Assembly: GCA_002706605.1 (NCBI GenBank)
Contig: PALT01000034.1
Span: 1 to 64,000 of the forward strand
Origin: Rhodovulum sp.
GTDB lineage: Bacteria > Pseudomonadota > Alphaproteobacteria > Rhodobacterales > Rhodobacteraceae
Length of the DNA stretch: 64,000 nucleotides
Direction of reading: 5' to 3'
Positions 56,430 to 64,000 of the stretch are shown one piece after another. The notes under the pieces were generated by a model. That model was not told where the DNA came from and searched no databases. It saw only the letters and a program-made list of their open reading frames with translations. Each line of letters begins with the position of its first letter. The stretch's first letter is position 1. The translations under genes were made by a program, and so were the position numbers.

Positions 56430-58067
56430 ATGGCAAAGGAAAAACCCATTCAAGATACAAGCACCAAAGCATTGATTTACTGTAGGGTTTCATCAGCAAA
56501 GCAGCGCATTGATGGCGGCGGGCTGGAAAGCCAAGAACAGCGGTGCCGCTCTTACGCAGATGAGAAGGGGTACCAAGTTGAGGCCGTCTTTCCTGACGAT
56601 GTCTCTGGCGGCGGAGATTTCATGAACCGCCCAGGCATGCGGGCTATGTTAGCCTATCTCGATGCACAGGCTGGCAAGCCCTATGTCGTCATTTTTGATG
56701 ACCTTAAGCGCTTTGCCCGCGACACCGAGTTTCATATCAAGCTCCGCCGAGAATTTGCGAAACGCGGGGCGTTGGTTGAGTGCCTGAACTTCAAACTCGA
56801 CGATACGCCCGAAGGCGTATTCATCGAGACCATCATGGCCGCACAGGGTCAGCTTGAACGCGAGCAGAACCGTCGTCAGGTTGTGCAAAAGATGAAGGCC
56901 CGCGTGGAGAACGGATTTTGGGTCTTTAGAGCCCCTGTTGGGTACAAATACGTTGCCGCCAAAGGTGGTGGCGGCAAGATACTTGTGCCTGATGAACCGA
57001 TGGCATCCGTGGTGCGCGAAGCCCTTGAAGGCTATGCGAGTGGCCGGTTTGTGTCTCAGGCCGAAGTGCAGCGCTTCCTAGAGCGTGATCCGCATTTCCC
57101 GAAAGACAAGAAGGACGGCACGTTGCGCCCGATGACTGTGAAGCGGTTGCTTTCGAAGGTCGTCTATGCAGGTTACGTCGAAGCGCCCAAATGGGGCGTC
57201 AGCGTTCGCAAGGGGGAGCATGAAGGCCTGATCTTTTTCGAGACGCACCAGCGTATTCTGGACACGATAGAAGGCAAGAAGCGGGCACCTGCGGCGCGCA
57301 AGGACTTTAACGAAGACTTCCCGCTGCGCGGTTTCGTGACATGTGGTTGCTGTGGCAACGCCATGACGGCGGCTTGGTCGAAGGGCTGTCGCAAGCGCTA
57401 TGCTTATTACCGCTGCGAGACGCGAGGCTGTGAAGCCAAGAGCAAGTCCGTGCCGCGCGCAAAGATGGAGACAGGCTTCGCTGACATCCTGAAGTCTCTC
57501 CAACCGACGCATCAGTTCTTCGAGATTGCCAAGGCGATGTTCCGCGATGCGTGGGACATGCGAATGAATCAGTCCGAAGCGCAGCGCAGTGAGTGGCAGC
57601 GTCAGCTTAAGGCGGCCGAAAAGCAGATCGAAGACCTGTTGGACCGGATCGTTGATGCCACGCGTAAGCCCGTCATTGCGGCGTATGAGAAGCGACTAGA
57701 CAAGCTAGAGCGCGAGAAAATTGTTCTGGCTGAGCGCATCGAAAAAGCGGTGCCGCCGAAGGGACGGCTGGAGGAATGTATGGAACTATCCCTTAAATTC
57801 CTATCAAGTCCTTGGGAAATATACGAAAAAGGCAGTTATGCTTTGCGGCAAACAGTGCTGAGATTGGCCTTTGTGGAGCCGCTCAGCTACCACCCAAATG
57901 GGGTGTATGGAACTCCCCATTTATCATTCCCTTTCAAATACTTAGAGAACGTCAGTGGTCAAAAAAGAGAAATGGTGCCGCAGGGGAGGATTGAACTCCC
58001 GACCTCACCCTTACCAAGGGTGCGCTCTACCACTGAGCTACTGCGGCGTCTCACTGTGGGCGGGTGA
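56430..58067 (+). CDS. int: Large serine recombinase (integrase)
   Basis: This recombinase moves the element. The resolvase domain (14-165) has YCRVSSAKQ with the likely nucleophile S21. The recombinase domain spans about 185-300, and the zinc ribbon uses CGCCGNAM near 304 and YYRCETRGC near 327. A coiled coil follows (370-440). The last 30 residues, from MVPQGRIELPTSPL, are read antisense through tRNA-Thr and are not native. The circular form would encode 554 residues instead of 545, using the piece at 31288-31404. Confidence 0.9.
   Translation: MAKEKPIQDTSTKALIYCRVSSAKQRIDGGGLESQEQRCRSYADEKGYQVEAVFPDDVSGGGDFMNRPGMRAMLAYLDAQAGKPYVVIFDDLKRFARDTEFHIKLRREFAKRGALVECLNFKLDDTPEGVFIETIMAAQGQLEREQNRRQVVQKMKARVENGFWVFRAPVGYKYVAAKGGGGKILVPDEPMASVVREALEGYASGRFVSQAEVQRFLERDPHFPKDKKDGTLRPMTVKRLLSKVVYAGYVEAPKWGVSVRKGEHEGLIFFETHQRILDTIEGKKRAPAARKDFNEDFPLRGFVTCGCCGNAMTAAWSKGCRKRYAYYRCETRGCEAKSKSVPRAKMETGFADILKSLQPTHQFFEIAKAMFRDAWDMRMNQSEAQRSEWQRQLKAAEKQIEDLLDRIVDATRKPVIAAYEKRLDKLEREKIVLAERIEKAVPPKGRLEECMELSLKFLSSPWEIYEKGSYALRQTVLRLAFVEPLSYHPNGVYGTPHLSFPFKYLENVSGQKREMVPQGRIELPTSPLPRVRSTTELLRRLTVGG
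57973..57978. other. attR core at tRNA-Thr CCA end
   Basis: TGGTGC here is the reverse of the tRNA end GCACCA. It equals the hexamer at 31283. The crossover lies within these six bases. Confidence 0.7.
57973..58047 (-). tRNA. tRNA-Thr (anticodon GGT), integration site
   Basis: The minus-strand cloverleaf is complete: acceptor GCCGCAG with CTGCGGC, anticodon stem CACCC/GGGTG with loop TTGGTAA, T-arm GGGAG-TTCAATC-CTCCC and encoded CCA. Its 3' end faces the element. A run of A bases on the plus strand (57959-57966) serves as the trailer T-run. Confidence 0.95.
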
Positions 58068-58136
58068 TTAGACGCATTTTGCGCGGGGTGCAAGCGCTAT
58101 CTGGACCCTTTTTTTCGACTAGGGTAGAGAAAGCTT

Positions 58137-58283
58137 ATGGAAAAGAAAAAACCATCGAAAAATAGCTCGCAAAAACAGGTCTCGCGCGAAGATCGCCTGA
58201 AACAGGCGCTCAAGGCGAACCTCGCGCGTCGTAAGGCGCAGGCGCGGGCGCGCGATGGGAACGAGGCGGCAGACAAAGGTTAG
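58137..58283 (+). CDS. Small basic protein upstream of murA
   Basis: This 48-residue Lys/Arg-rich protein reads [20 protein letters not shown]. It ends 4 bases before murA, on the same strand. Similar short genes precede murA in related bacteria. Function is unknown. Confidence 0.65.
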   Translation: MEKKKPSKNSSQKQVSREDRLKQALKANLARRKAQARARDGNEAADKG

Positions 58284-58287
58284 GTTG

Positions 58288-59553
58288 ATGGATTCGATTC
58301 TGGTTAAAGGTGGCGGCGCGCTGAATGGCGAAATCCCGATTGCGGGGGCCAAAAACGCGTGTCTGACGCTGATGCCCGCGACATTGCTCAGCGATGAGCC
58401 GCTGACGCTGACCAATGCGCCGCGTTTGTCGGACATCCGCACGATGACGGAACTGCTTGGCTCGCTCGGGGCTGAGGTGACCAAACTGCAGGATGGTCAG
58501 GTTCTGGCGATGTCGTCGCATGACCTGAGCACGCACCGCGCCGAATATGACATTGTGCGTAAGATGCGCGCGTCGATTCTGGTTCTGGGTCCGCTGTTGG
58601 CGCGCCACGGTCAGGCCGAGGTGTCGCTGCCCGGTGGCTGTGCGATTGGCGCGCGGCCTGTGGATTTGCACCTGCGCGGGCTTGAGGCGCTGGGCGCGGA
58701 GCTGGAGCTTAAGGACGGGTATGTCCACGCCGAGGCGCGTGGCGGTCTGAAAGGTGCGGAATTCGAATTCCCCTTTGTGTCTGTGGGTGCGACCGAAAAC
58801 ATCCTGATGGCGGCGACGCTGGCCAAGGGGACGACGGTTTTGCGCAATGCGGCGCGTGAACCCGAAATCGTCGATCTGGCGCAATGCCTGCGCAAAATGG
58901 GCGCCCAGATTGAGGGCGAGGGCACCAGCACCATCACGATCCAAGGTGTGGACCGCCTGTACGGCGCGACCCATCCCGTTGTGACCGACCGGATTGAGTT
59001 GGGGACCTATATGTTGGCCCCTGCGATCACGGGCGGCACGGTGGAATGTCTGGGTGGCCGCATGGATCTGGTCGCGGCCTTTGCCGAGAAATTGGATGCC
59101 GCAGGCGTGTCGGTTGAGGAAACCGCGCGCGGCCTCAAGGTTAGCCGCAAGAACGGCCGGATCAGCGGCGTGGATGTCACCACCGAACCGTTCCCCGGCT
59201 TCCCGACCGATTTGCAGGCCCAGATGATGGCCTTGTTGTGCACCGCCGATGGGGTCAGCGTTCTGGAAGAGAAGATTTTCGAGAACCGGTTCATGCACGC
59301 CCCCGAACTGACCCGTATGGGCGCCCAGATCGAGGTGCATGGCGGCACCGCCACCGTAACGGGGGTTGAGCGTCTGAAAGGCGCGCCGGTGATGGCGACG
59401 GACCTGCGTGCCTCCGTGTCCCTGATCCTTGCGGCCCTTGCGGCCGAGGGCGAAACGGTGGTCAGCCGTGTCTATCACCTTGATCGCGGATACGAGCGTG
59501 TCGAAGAGAAACTGGGGGCCTGTGGCGCCCATATCGAACGGATCAGTAGCTGA
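58288..59553 (+). CDS. murA: UDP-N-acetylglucosamine 1-carboxyvinyltransferase
   Basis: MurA performs the first committed step of peptidoglycan synthesis. It is 421 residues, normal size. K22 ([12 protein letters not shown]) and the PEP-attacking cysteine C118 in [15 protein letters not shown] are present. The start ATG at 58288 gives [10 protein letters not shown]. It overlaps the downstream DUF2948 gene by one base. Confidence 0.95.
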   Translation: MDSILVKGGGALNGEIPIAGAKNACLTLMPATLLSDEPLTLTNAPRLSDIRTMTELLGSLGAEVTKLQDGQVLAMSSHDLSTHRAEYDIVRKMRASILVLGPLLARHGQAEVSLPGGCAIGARPVDLHLRGLEALGAELELKDGYVHAEARGGLKGAEFEFPFVSVGATENILMAATLAKGTTVLRNAAREPEIVDLAQCLRKMGAQIEGEGTSTITIQGVDRLYGATHPVVTDRIELGTYMLAPAITGGTVECLGGRMDLVAAFAEKLDAAGVSVEETARGLKVSRKNGRISGVDVTTEPFPGFPTDLQAQMMALLCTADGVSVLEEKIFENRFMHAPELTRMGAQIEVHGGTATVTGVERLKGAPVMATDLRASVSLILAALAAEGETVVSRVYHLDRGYERVEEKLGACGAHIERISS

Positions 59554-60032
59554 TGCCCCAAGACGCACGATTTGAAGACGGCGGCGAACGCCCCGTCAAC
59601 TTGATGGCCGAAACCACGGATGATCTGACGGTGATTTCGGCGCTGGTGCAGGATGCGATCCTGCCGGTGACCGAGATGAAATACCAATCCGGCGCGCGCC
59701 GGTTCGCGCTGTTGCTGAACCGGTTCCGCTGGGAAGATCGCCCCGTGGCCGAACGGTCGGGTCGTGCGTTTGAGCGTGTGCAATCGGTTCTGTCGGTTCA
59801 GGACGTTCTGGGCGTCTCGTCCCAAGGGATCGACCGCGCGGATAAGGACGTGATCCTGTCCCTGCTGTCGATCACATTCGAGGCGGGCGAAGACGGGGCA
59901 GGGCATGTGGACCTGACCTTTGCCGGAGACGGGGTGATCCGTCTGGCTGTCGAATGTCTGGACGTCGTGTTGAAAGACGTGACCAAGCCCTATGTTGCCC
60001 CCTCGGGTAAGGTGCCGACGCACCGCGACTAG
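59553..60032 (+). CDS. DUF2948 family protein
   Basis: This 159-residue protein of unknown function is regularly found between murA and hisD in Rhodobacterales. It shows DLTVISALVQDAILPV and ARRFALLLNRFRWE. It is translationally coupled to murA. Confidence 0.85.
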   Translation: MPQDARFEDGGERPVNLMAETTDDLTVISALVQDAILPVTEMKYQSGARRFALLLNRFRWEDRPVAERSGRAFERVQSVLSVQDVLGVSSQGIDRADKDVILSLLSITFEAGEDGAGHVDLTFAGDGVIRLAVECLDVVLKDVTKPYVAPSGKVPTHRD

Positions 60033-60098
60033 GCGGCGATCTCGGGATAGACCCCCATATCAAAACGCGCTACCACGGCCCGAAATAGGAGAAGGCCC

Positions 60099-61406
60099 AT
60101 GCCCGTATTTCTGAACAGCAGCGATGCCGATTTCCAAGACCGTTTCACCGCCCTTTTGGGGGCAAAACGTGAGGACAGCCCCGATGTCGACGACATCGTG
60201 CGCGATATTCTGCATGATGTTCAGATGCGTGGCGATCAGGCCCTGATCGACTATACCGCAAAATTCGACGGCATGGATTTGACACCCGAGACTTTGGCGT
60301 TCACGGCCGAGGAAATCGACGCCGAATGCGCCAAAGTGCCGGACGATGAGCGCGTCGCGCTGGAACTGGCGGCGGAACGTATCCGCGATTACCACGCACG
60401 CCAGTTGCCCGAGGATCAGAGCTGGACCGACGAACATGGCGCGATGCTGGGCTGGCGGTGGACGCCGGTGTCGGCGGCGGGTCTTTATGTGCCCGGTGGT
60501 TTGGCGTCCTATCCGTCGTCGGTTCTGATGAACGCGATCCCCGCACAGGTTGCGGGCGTGGAACGTCTGGTCATCATGTCGCCGACGCCCAAGGGCGAAT
60601 GCAATCCGCTGGTCTTGTTGGCGGCGAAACTGTCGGGTGTCGATACGATCTATCGCATCGGCGGGGCACAGGCGATTGGCGCGCTGGCCTATGGCACCGA
60701 AACCATTGCCCCCGTGGACAAGATCACCGGTCCGGGCAACGCCTTTGTGGCGGCTGCGAAACGGCGTGTGTTCGGCAAGGTCGGTATCGATATGATCGCG
60801 GGCCCCTCGGAAATTCTGGTGATTGCGGATGGCAACAACGATCCCGACTGGATCGCGGTCGATCTGCTGTCCCAAGCCGAACATGACGAAAGCGCGCAGT
60901 CGATCCTGATCACGGATGACGCCGCATTTGGTGTGGCCGTGGTTGCCGCCGTTGAAAAACGTCTGGAAACGCTGGAGCGCCGCGCAATCGCCGAGGCCAG
61001 CTGGCGCGAATTCGGCGCGGTCATCGTGGTCGAAACTCTGGATGAGGCCGCGGCCCTGTCGAATCGCATCGCGCCTGAGCACCTTGAACTCTGCGTCGCC
61101 AATCCCGAGGCCCTGTCCGAAAAAATCACCCATGCGGGTGCCATTTTCCTAGGCAATTGGACGCCCGAAGCCATCGGCGATTACATCGGTGGGCCGAACC
61201 ATGTGTTGCCGACGGCGCGCTCGGCGCGTTTTTCGTCCGGTTTGTCGGTAATGGACTTTGTCAAACGCACCACACTGGCCAAGATGACACCATCCGCGCT
61301 CAAGGCGATTGGTCCGGCTGCTGAATGCCTCGCCCGATCCGAGAGCTTGGAGGCGCATGGCCTGTCGGTCCGTGCGCGGTTGGAACGGTTAAACGAGGAA
61401 GAGTGA
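60099..61406 (+). CDS. hisD: Histidinol dehydrogenase
   Basis: HisD catalyses the last two steps of histidine synthesis. It is 435 residues, with VPGGLASYPSSVLMN, GPGNAFVAAAKR and DMIAGPSEIL. The zinc and catalytic region is AEHDESAQ, and the acid/base pair is in RIAPEHLEL. It overlaps the UPF0262 gene by TGATG. Confidence 0.95.
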   Translation: MPVFLNSSDADFQDRFTALLGAKREDSPDVDDIVRDILHDVQMRGDQALIDYTAKFDGMDLTPETLAFTAEEIDAECAKVPDDERVALELAAERIRDYHARQLPEDQSWTDEHGAMLGWRWTPVSAAGLYVPGGLASYPSSVLMNAIPAQVAGVERLVIMSPTPKGECNPLVLLAAKLSGVDTIYRIGGAQAIGALAYGTETIAPVDKITGPGNAFVAAAKRRVFGKVGIDMIAGPSEILVIADGNNDPDWIAVDLLSQAEHDESAQSILITDDAAFGVAVVAAVEKRLETLERRAIAEASWREFGAVIVVETLDEAAALSNRIAPEHLELCVANPEALSEKITHAGAIFLGNWTPEAIGDYIGGPNHVLPTARSARFSSGLSVMDFVKRTTLAKMTPSALKAIGPAAECLARSESLEAHGLSVRARLERLNEEE

Positions 61407-61897
61407 TGTCCACCTCCACAGCACGCCTCAGCCATGTCGAGATCGACGATGCCGGCCTGCCCGCCCCCACCGCCGAGATTGAGCAGGAACGCAAGGTCGC
61501 GATCTTTGACCTGCTAGAGGACAACAGTTTCGCCCTGCCAGAGCGCGAGGGCGTGGATATGCCCGAGGGTCCCTATCACCTGTTTCTGGGCATCCGCGAA
61601 AAGCGTCTGGTGTTCGATGTCCGCCAAGAGGCGGGCGATAAGGTCGCCGAATTCCACCTGTCGCTGGGCCCGTTCCGTCAGGTGGTCAAAGATTACTTCC
61701 AGATCTGCGAGAGCTATTTCGACGCGGTGAAAAAGCTGCCCCCCAGCCAGATTGAGGCCATCGACATGGCCCGTCGCGGGATTCACAATGAGGGCGCTCG
61801 CGTTTTGCAAGAGCGTCTGGAAGGAAAGGCCAATCTGGACCTTGATACCGCGCGCCGTTTGTTTACCCTGATCTGCGTTCTGCACTTTGGGGGGTGA
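61406..61897 (+). CDS. UPF0262 family protein
   Basis: This 163-residue alphaproteobacterial protein of unknown function shows KVAIFDLLEDNSFAL and GPYHLFLGIREKRLVFD. The start at 61406 overlaps the hisD stop; longer in-frame starts lie inside hisD. Confidence 0.88.
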   Translation: MSTSTARLSHVEIDDAGLPAPTAEIEQERKVAIFDLLEDNSFALPEREGVDMPEGPYHLFLGIREKRLVFDVRQEAGDKVAEFHLSLGPFRQVVKDYFQICESYFDAVKKLPPSQIEAIDMARRGIHNEGARVLQERLEGKANLDLDTARRLFTLICVLHFGG

Positions 61898-62358
61898 GGG
61901 TGCCGTCGGGATTGCCAAGCTCGGTTCTGTTCTGCTGCGACCATAACGCGATCCGTTCGCCTATGGCCGAAGGCATTGCCAAGCGCCTGTACGGACATTC
62001 GTTTTACGTCCAATCCGCGGGCGTGCGCAACGACATGGAAATCGACGGCTTTGCCATTGCGGCCTGTGCCGAGATTGACGTCCCTCTGGAACGTCACCGC
62101 TCGCGCAGCTTTGACGAAATGGAAGATTGGGGTGATGACCTGTCGGGCTATGACCTGATCGTCGCATTGTCCCCCGCAAGTCAGCGTCGCGCGCTGGAAC
62201 TGACGCGGTTTTTTCACCTAGAGGTGGAATATTGGCCTATTCTCGACCCGTCGGGCATCGGTGAAAGCCGCGAGTCGAAACTGACCGCCTATCGCCAGAC
62301 CCGCGACCAGATAAAGCAAAAGCTGATCGACCGTTTCGGACCGCCCACACAGGATTGA
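61894..62358 (+). CDS. Low molecular weight phosphatase-like protein
   Basis: This 154-residue protein starts at GTG 61894, overlapping the UPF0262 stop. It has the CX5R loop CDHNAIRS and a downstream Asp in WPILDPSG, the acid position. It probably dephosphorylates tyrosine or arginine on a protein substrate. Confidence 0.82.
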   Translation: MRVPSGLPSSVLFCCDHNAIRSPMAEGIAKRLYGHSFYVQSAGVRNDMEIDGFAIAACAEIDVPLERHRSRSFDEMEDWGDDLSGYDLIVALSPASQRRALELTRFFHLEVEYWPILDPSGIGESRESKLTAYRQTRDQIKQKLIDRFGPPTQD

Positions 62359-62362
62359 GTAT

Positions 62363-62758
62363 ATGAGTGCATCCGCCATCACCCGTTATTTTGAGGCGTT
62401 TAATGCCGGTGACATCGACGGGATGTTAGAGCAGATGACCGACGACGTGTCCCATCATGTGAATGAAGGCACGATCCGTGAGGGCAAGGCGTTGTTCCGC
62501 GATTACTGTGAGCAACTGATGCGCTGTTACCAAGAACGCGTGCTGAACGTGGTTGAGCTTGAGAGCTCGGATCGCACACGCGGGGCGGCGGAGTATCTGG
62601 TGCGGGGCGAATATGTGCGCACGGACATCGGCATGCCAAAGGCGACGGGACAGGTCTATGTCCTGCCTGGGGGTAGCTTTTTCTCATTCCGTGACGGCAA
62701 GATCAGCCGCCTCACCACCTATTTCAATCTGCACGAACTGCGGCAGCAACTGTCATGA
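62363..62758 (+). CDS. SnoaL-like / NTF2-fold protein
   Basis: This 131-residue cone-fold protein starts MSASAITRYFEAFNAGDIDG and ends with RLTTYFNLHEL, typical of ketosteroid isomerase-related proteins. The substrate is unknown. It overlaps the GNAT gene by 4 bases. Confidence 0.8.
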   Translation: MSASAITRYFEAFNAGDIDGMLEQMTDDVSHHVNEGTIREGKALFRDYCEQLMRCYQERVLNVVELESSDRTRGAAEYLVRGEYVRTDIGMPKATGQVYVLPGGSFFSFRDGKISRLTTYFNLHELRQQLS

Positions 62759-63342
62759 CGTTGGAGTTCCGTGTCCTGACTGGCGATGAGTTGGACCCGC
62801 ATCTGGACGGGCTGGCAAACCTGCGCATTCAGGTGTTTCGTGACTGGCCCTATCTCTATGATGGCGATCTGGACTATGAGCGCGATTATATGTCCAGCTA
62901 CCGCGACAGTGACGACGCCATTCTGGTCGCCGCATTCAATGGCGAGACATTGGTCGGCGCCTCGACCGGCACCCCGATGGAAGACCACGCCGAGGATTTC
63001 GCGCTTCCGTTCGGGCTGGCGGGCATCGCCCTTGGGGATGTGTTTTATTGCGCCGAAAGTGTCCTGTTATCCGACTATCGCGGCCAAGGTGCAGGGCACG
63101 CGTTTTTCGATGCACGTGAACGCCATGCCCGTGCGCTCGGCCGTCGGTATTCGGCGTTTTGCGGAGTGATGCGCCCCGATGACCACCCGATGCGCGACCC
63201 GAATTATCGTCAACTGGACGGGTTCTGGCGTGGGCGCGGGTACTCGAAACTGGACGGGGCGATCGCCCAGTTTTCGTGGCGCGATGTTGGCGCGGCCGAG
63301 CAGACGGCAAAATCCCTGCAGTTCTGGATTAAAGAGCTATGA
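62755..63342 (+). CDS. GNAT family N-acetyltransferase
   Basis: This 195-residue protein contains the acetyl-CoA loop SDYRGQGAGHAFFD (motif A, V/I-x-x-x-x-R/Q-x-x-G-x-G/A) and upstream AFNGETLVGAST. The acceptor is unknown. It overlaps the next gene by 4 bases. Confidence 0.82.
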   Translation: MTLEFRVLTGDELDPHLDGLANLRIQVFRDWPYLYDGDLDYERDYMSSYRDSDDAILVAAFNGETLVGASTGTPMEDHAEDFALPFGLAGIALGDVFYCAESVLLSDYRGQGAGHAFFDARERHARALGRRYSAFCGVMRPDDHPMRDPNYRQLDGFWRGRGYSKLDGAIAQFSWRDVGAAEQTAKSLQFWIKEL

Positions 63343-64000
63343 GACTGGCCGCTGCGGCCTATCCGCTGGACGCGTTTGACACATGGGACGCGCTGGTCGC
63401 GAAATGGACCGCGTGGGTGGAGGACGCCGTTGCGGGCGGCGCGGATCTGTTGGTCTTTCCTGAATACGGCGCGATGGAACTGGCCGCGTTGGACGGGGCG
63501 GCGGTGGTCGGTGACCTTGAGGCGTCTCTGACCTCTGCGGCGGCGCGCCTGTCCGATATGCAGGACGTGTTCGCGGGTCTCGCCGTCGCGCGCGGGGTGC
63601 ATATCCTGACCCCATCCGGTCCCGCATGGCCCGATGGCGCGTCGCGCCCCGTCAATCGCGCGGTTCTGTGTACACCCGATGGCACGCGCGGGTATCAGGA
63701 CAAACAGATCATGACGCGGTTCGAACGCGAAACATGGGATGTCACCGCCGGTGATCCGCTGCAGGTGTTTGAAACGCGCCTTGGGCGGATCGGCGTTTTG
63801 ATTTGTTATGACAGCGAATTTCCCCTTCTTGCCCGCGCGTTGATCGAGGGCGGCGTGGATATCCTGTTGGTGCCGTCCTGTACCGATACGCTGGCCGGAT
63901 ATTGGCGGGTGCGGGTGGGGGCGATGGCCCGCGCGCTTGAGGGGCAGTGCGTTGTCGTGCAATCCCCGACCGTGGGCGATGCGCCGTGGTCGCCCGCCGT
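63339..64000 (+). CDS. Carbon-nitrogen hydrolase (nitrilase family), 3' end outside window
   Basis: The visible 220 codons hold the catalytic triad: Glu in FPEYGAMEL (about residue 42), Lys in YQDKQIMTRF, and Cys in LICYDSEFP. It hydrolyses an amide or nitrile. It is coupled by ATGA to the GNAT gene, so the two may act on one substrate. Confidence 0.85.
   Translation, partial: MRLAAAAYPLDAFDTWDALVAKWTAWVEDAVAGGADLLVFPEYGAMELAALDGAAVVGDLEASLTSAAARLSDMQDVFAGLAVARGVHILTPSGPAWPDGASRPVNRAVLCTPDGTRGYQDKQIMTRFERETWDVTAGDPLQVFETRLGRIGVLICYDSEFPLLARALIEGGVDILLVPSCTDTLAGYWRVRVGAMARALEGQCVVVQSPTVGDAPWSPA

Larger units (their letters stand above)
31283..57978 (+). mobile_element. Integrative mobilizable element at tRNA-Thr, with defence cargo
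   Basis: The element is bounded by TGGTGC at 31283-31288 and 57973-57978, the latter at the CCA end of tRNA-Thr. It carries a large serine recombinase at the right end, MobC/MobA at the left end, and a VirD4/TraG-like coupling protein, but no mating-pore genes. Transfer would therefore need a helper conjugative system. Composition differs from the flanks, and the reverse-transcriptase block is clearly richer in A/T. The boundary is supported by reconstruction of a longer recombinase frame across the joined ends. Cargo lies in 33937-52237, mostly on the minus strand. Confidence 0.85.

Noticed and set aside
57972..58067. C-terminal peptide MVPQGRIELPTSPL as a real protein domain
   Set aside because: It is the antisense translation of tRNA-Thr and a known source of false annotation.

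Overview
The window looks like an alphaproteobacterial, probably Rhodobacterales (Roseobacter-type), chromosome carrying one integrated mobile element. The host assignment rests on high GC, the murA-DUF2948-hisD-UPF0262-phosphatase gene order, a quinate/shikimate TRAP cluster, a BMP-type nucleoside ABC transporter beside xdhABC, and dispersed TTCANCTTGG palindromic repeats. It is inferred from gene content, not from a database search.

Left chromosomal part (1-31282). A photolyase end with its DUF2256 partner is followed by a spermidine/putrescine-type ABC importer with an Asp/Glu racemase-like enzyme and a divergent GntR regulator. Next comes a TetR-controlled quinate/shikimate catabolic block: a shikimate dehydrogenase-like enzyme, TRAP transporter DctPQM and 3-dehydroshikimate dehydratase. 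A purine block follows, with a BMP nucleoside ABC transporter and xdhC, xdhB, xdhA. Then come dnaE, tRNA-Gly(TCC), an ABC exporter and an acyl-CoA synthetase.

Integrated element (about 31283-57978, 26.7 kb). A large serine recombinase has inserted the element at the 3' end of tRNA-Thr(GGT). The shared core appears to be only TGGTGC. The element has a relaxase, MobC and a VirD4/TraG-like coupling protein but no type IV secretion genes, so it is best called an integrative mobilizable element. Joining its two ends on paper extends the recombinase reading frame from the right end into the left end, where it stops 20 bases inside mobC. The integrated recombinase instead ends in codons read antisense through the tRNA. 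In the circle, traG, small genes, int, mobC and mobA are one contiguous same-strand module.

The element's cargo is mostly anti-phage or anti-restriction. A six-gene overlapping minus-strand operon (50202 to 39555) encodes an MmeI-like adenine methyltransferase whose N-terminal nuclease motif looks lost, a PUA/EVE-like plus GIY-YIG-like protein, an SF2 helicase, a GIY-YIG nuclease, and two reverse transcriptases matching the Drt3a/Drt3b pair of DRT type 3. A 187-base gap after drt3b holds a candidate noncoding RNA with an ACACACACA tract. Further cargo is a Cas4-like/DUF2779 nuclease, ArdC antirestriction protein, and a GIY-YIG-like/YaaA-like gene pair. Several intergenic regions are dense in short hairpins (37636-37858, 50275-50778, 34941-34989) and are candidates for structured RNAs or single-strand promoters.

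Right chromosomal part (57979-64000): tRNA-Thr, a small basic protein, murA, a DUF2948 gene, hisD, a UPF0262 gene, a phosphatase-like gene, a SnoaL-like protein, a GNAT acetyltransferase and the start of a nitrilase-family hydrolase.
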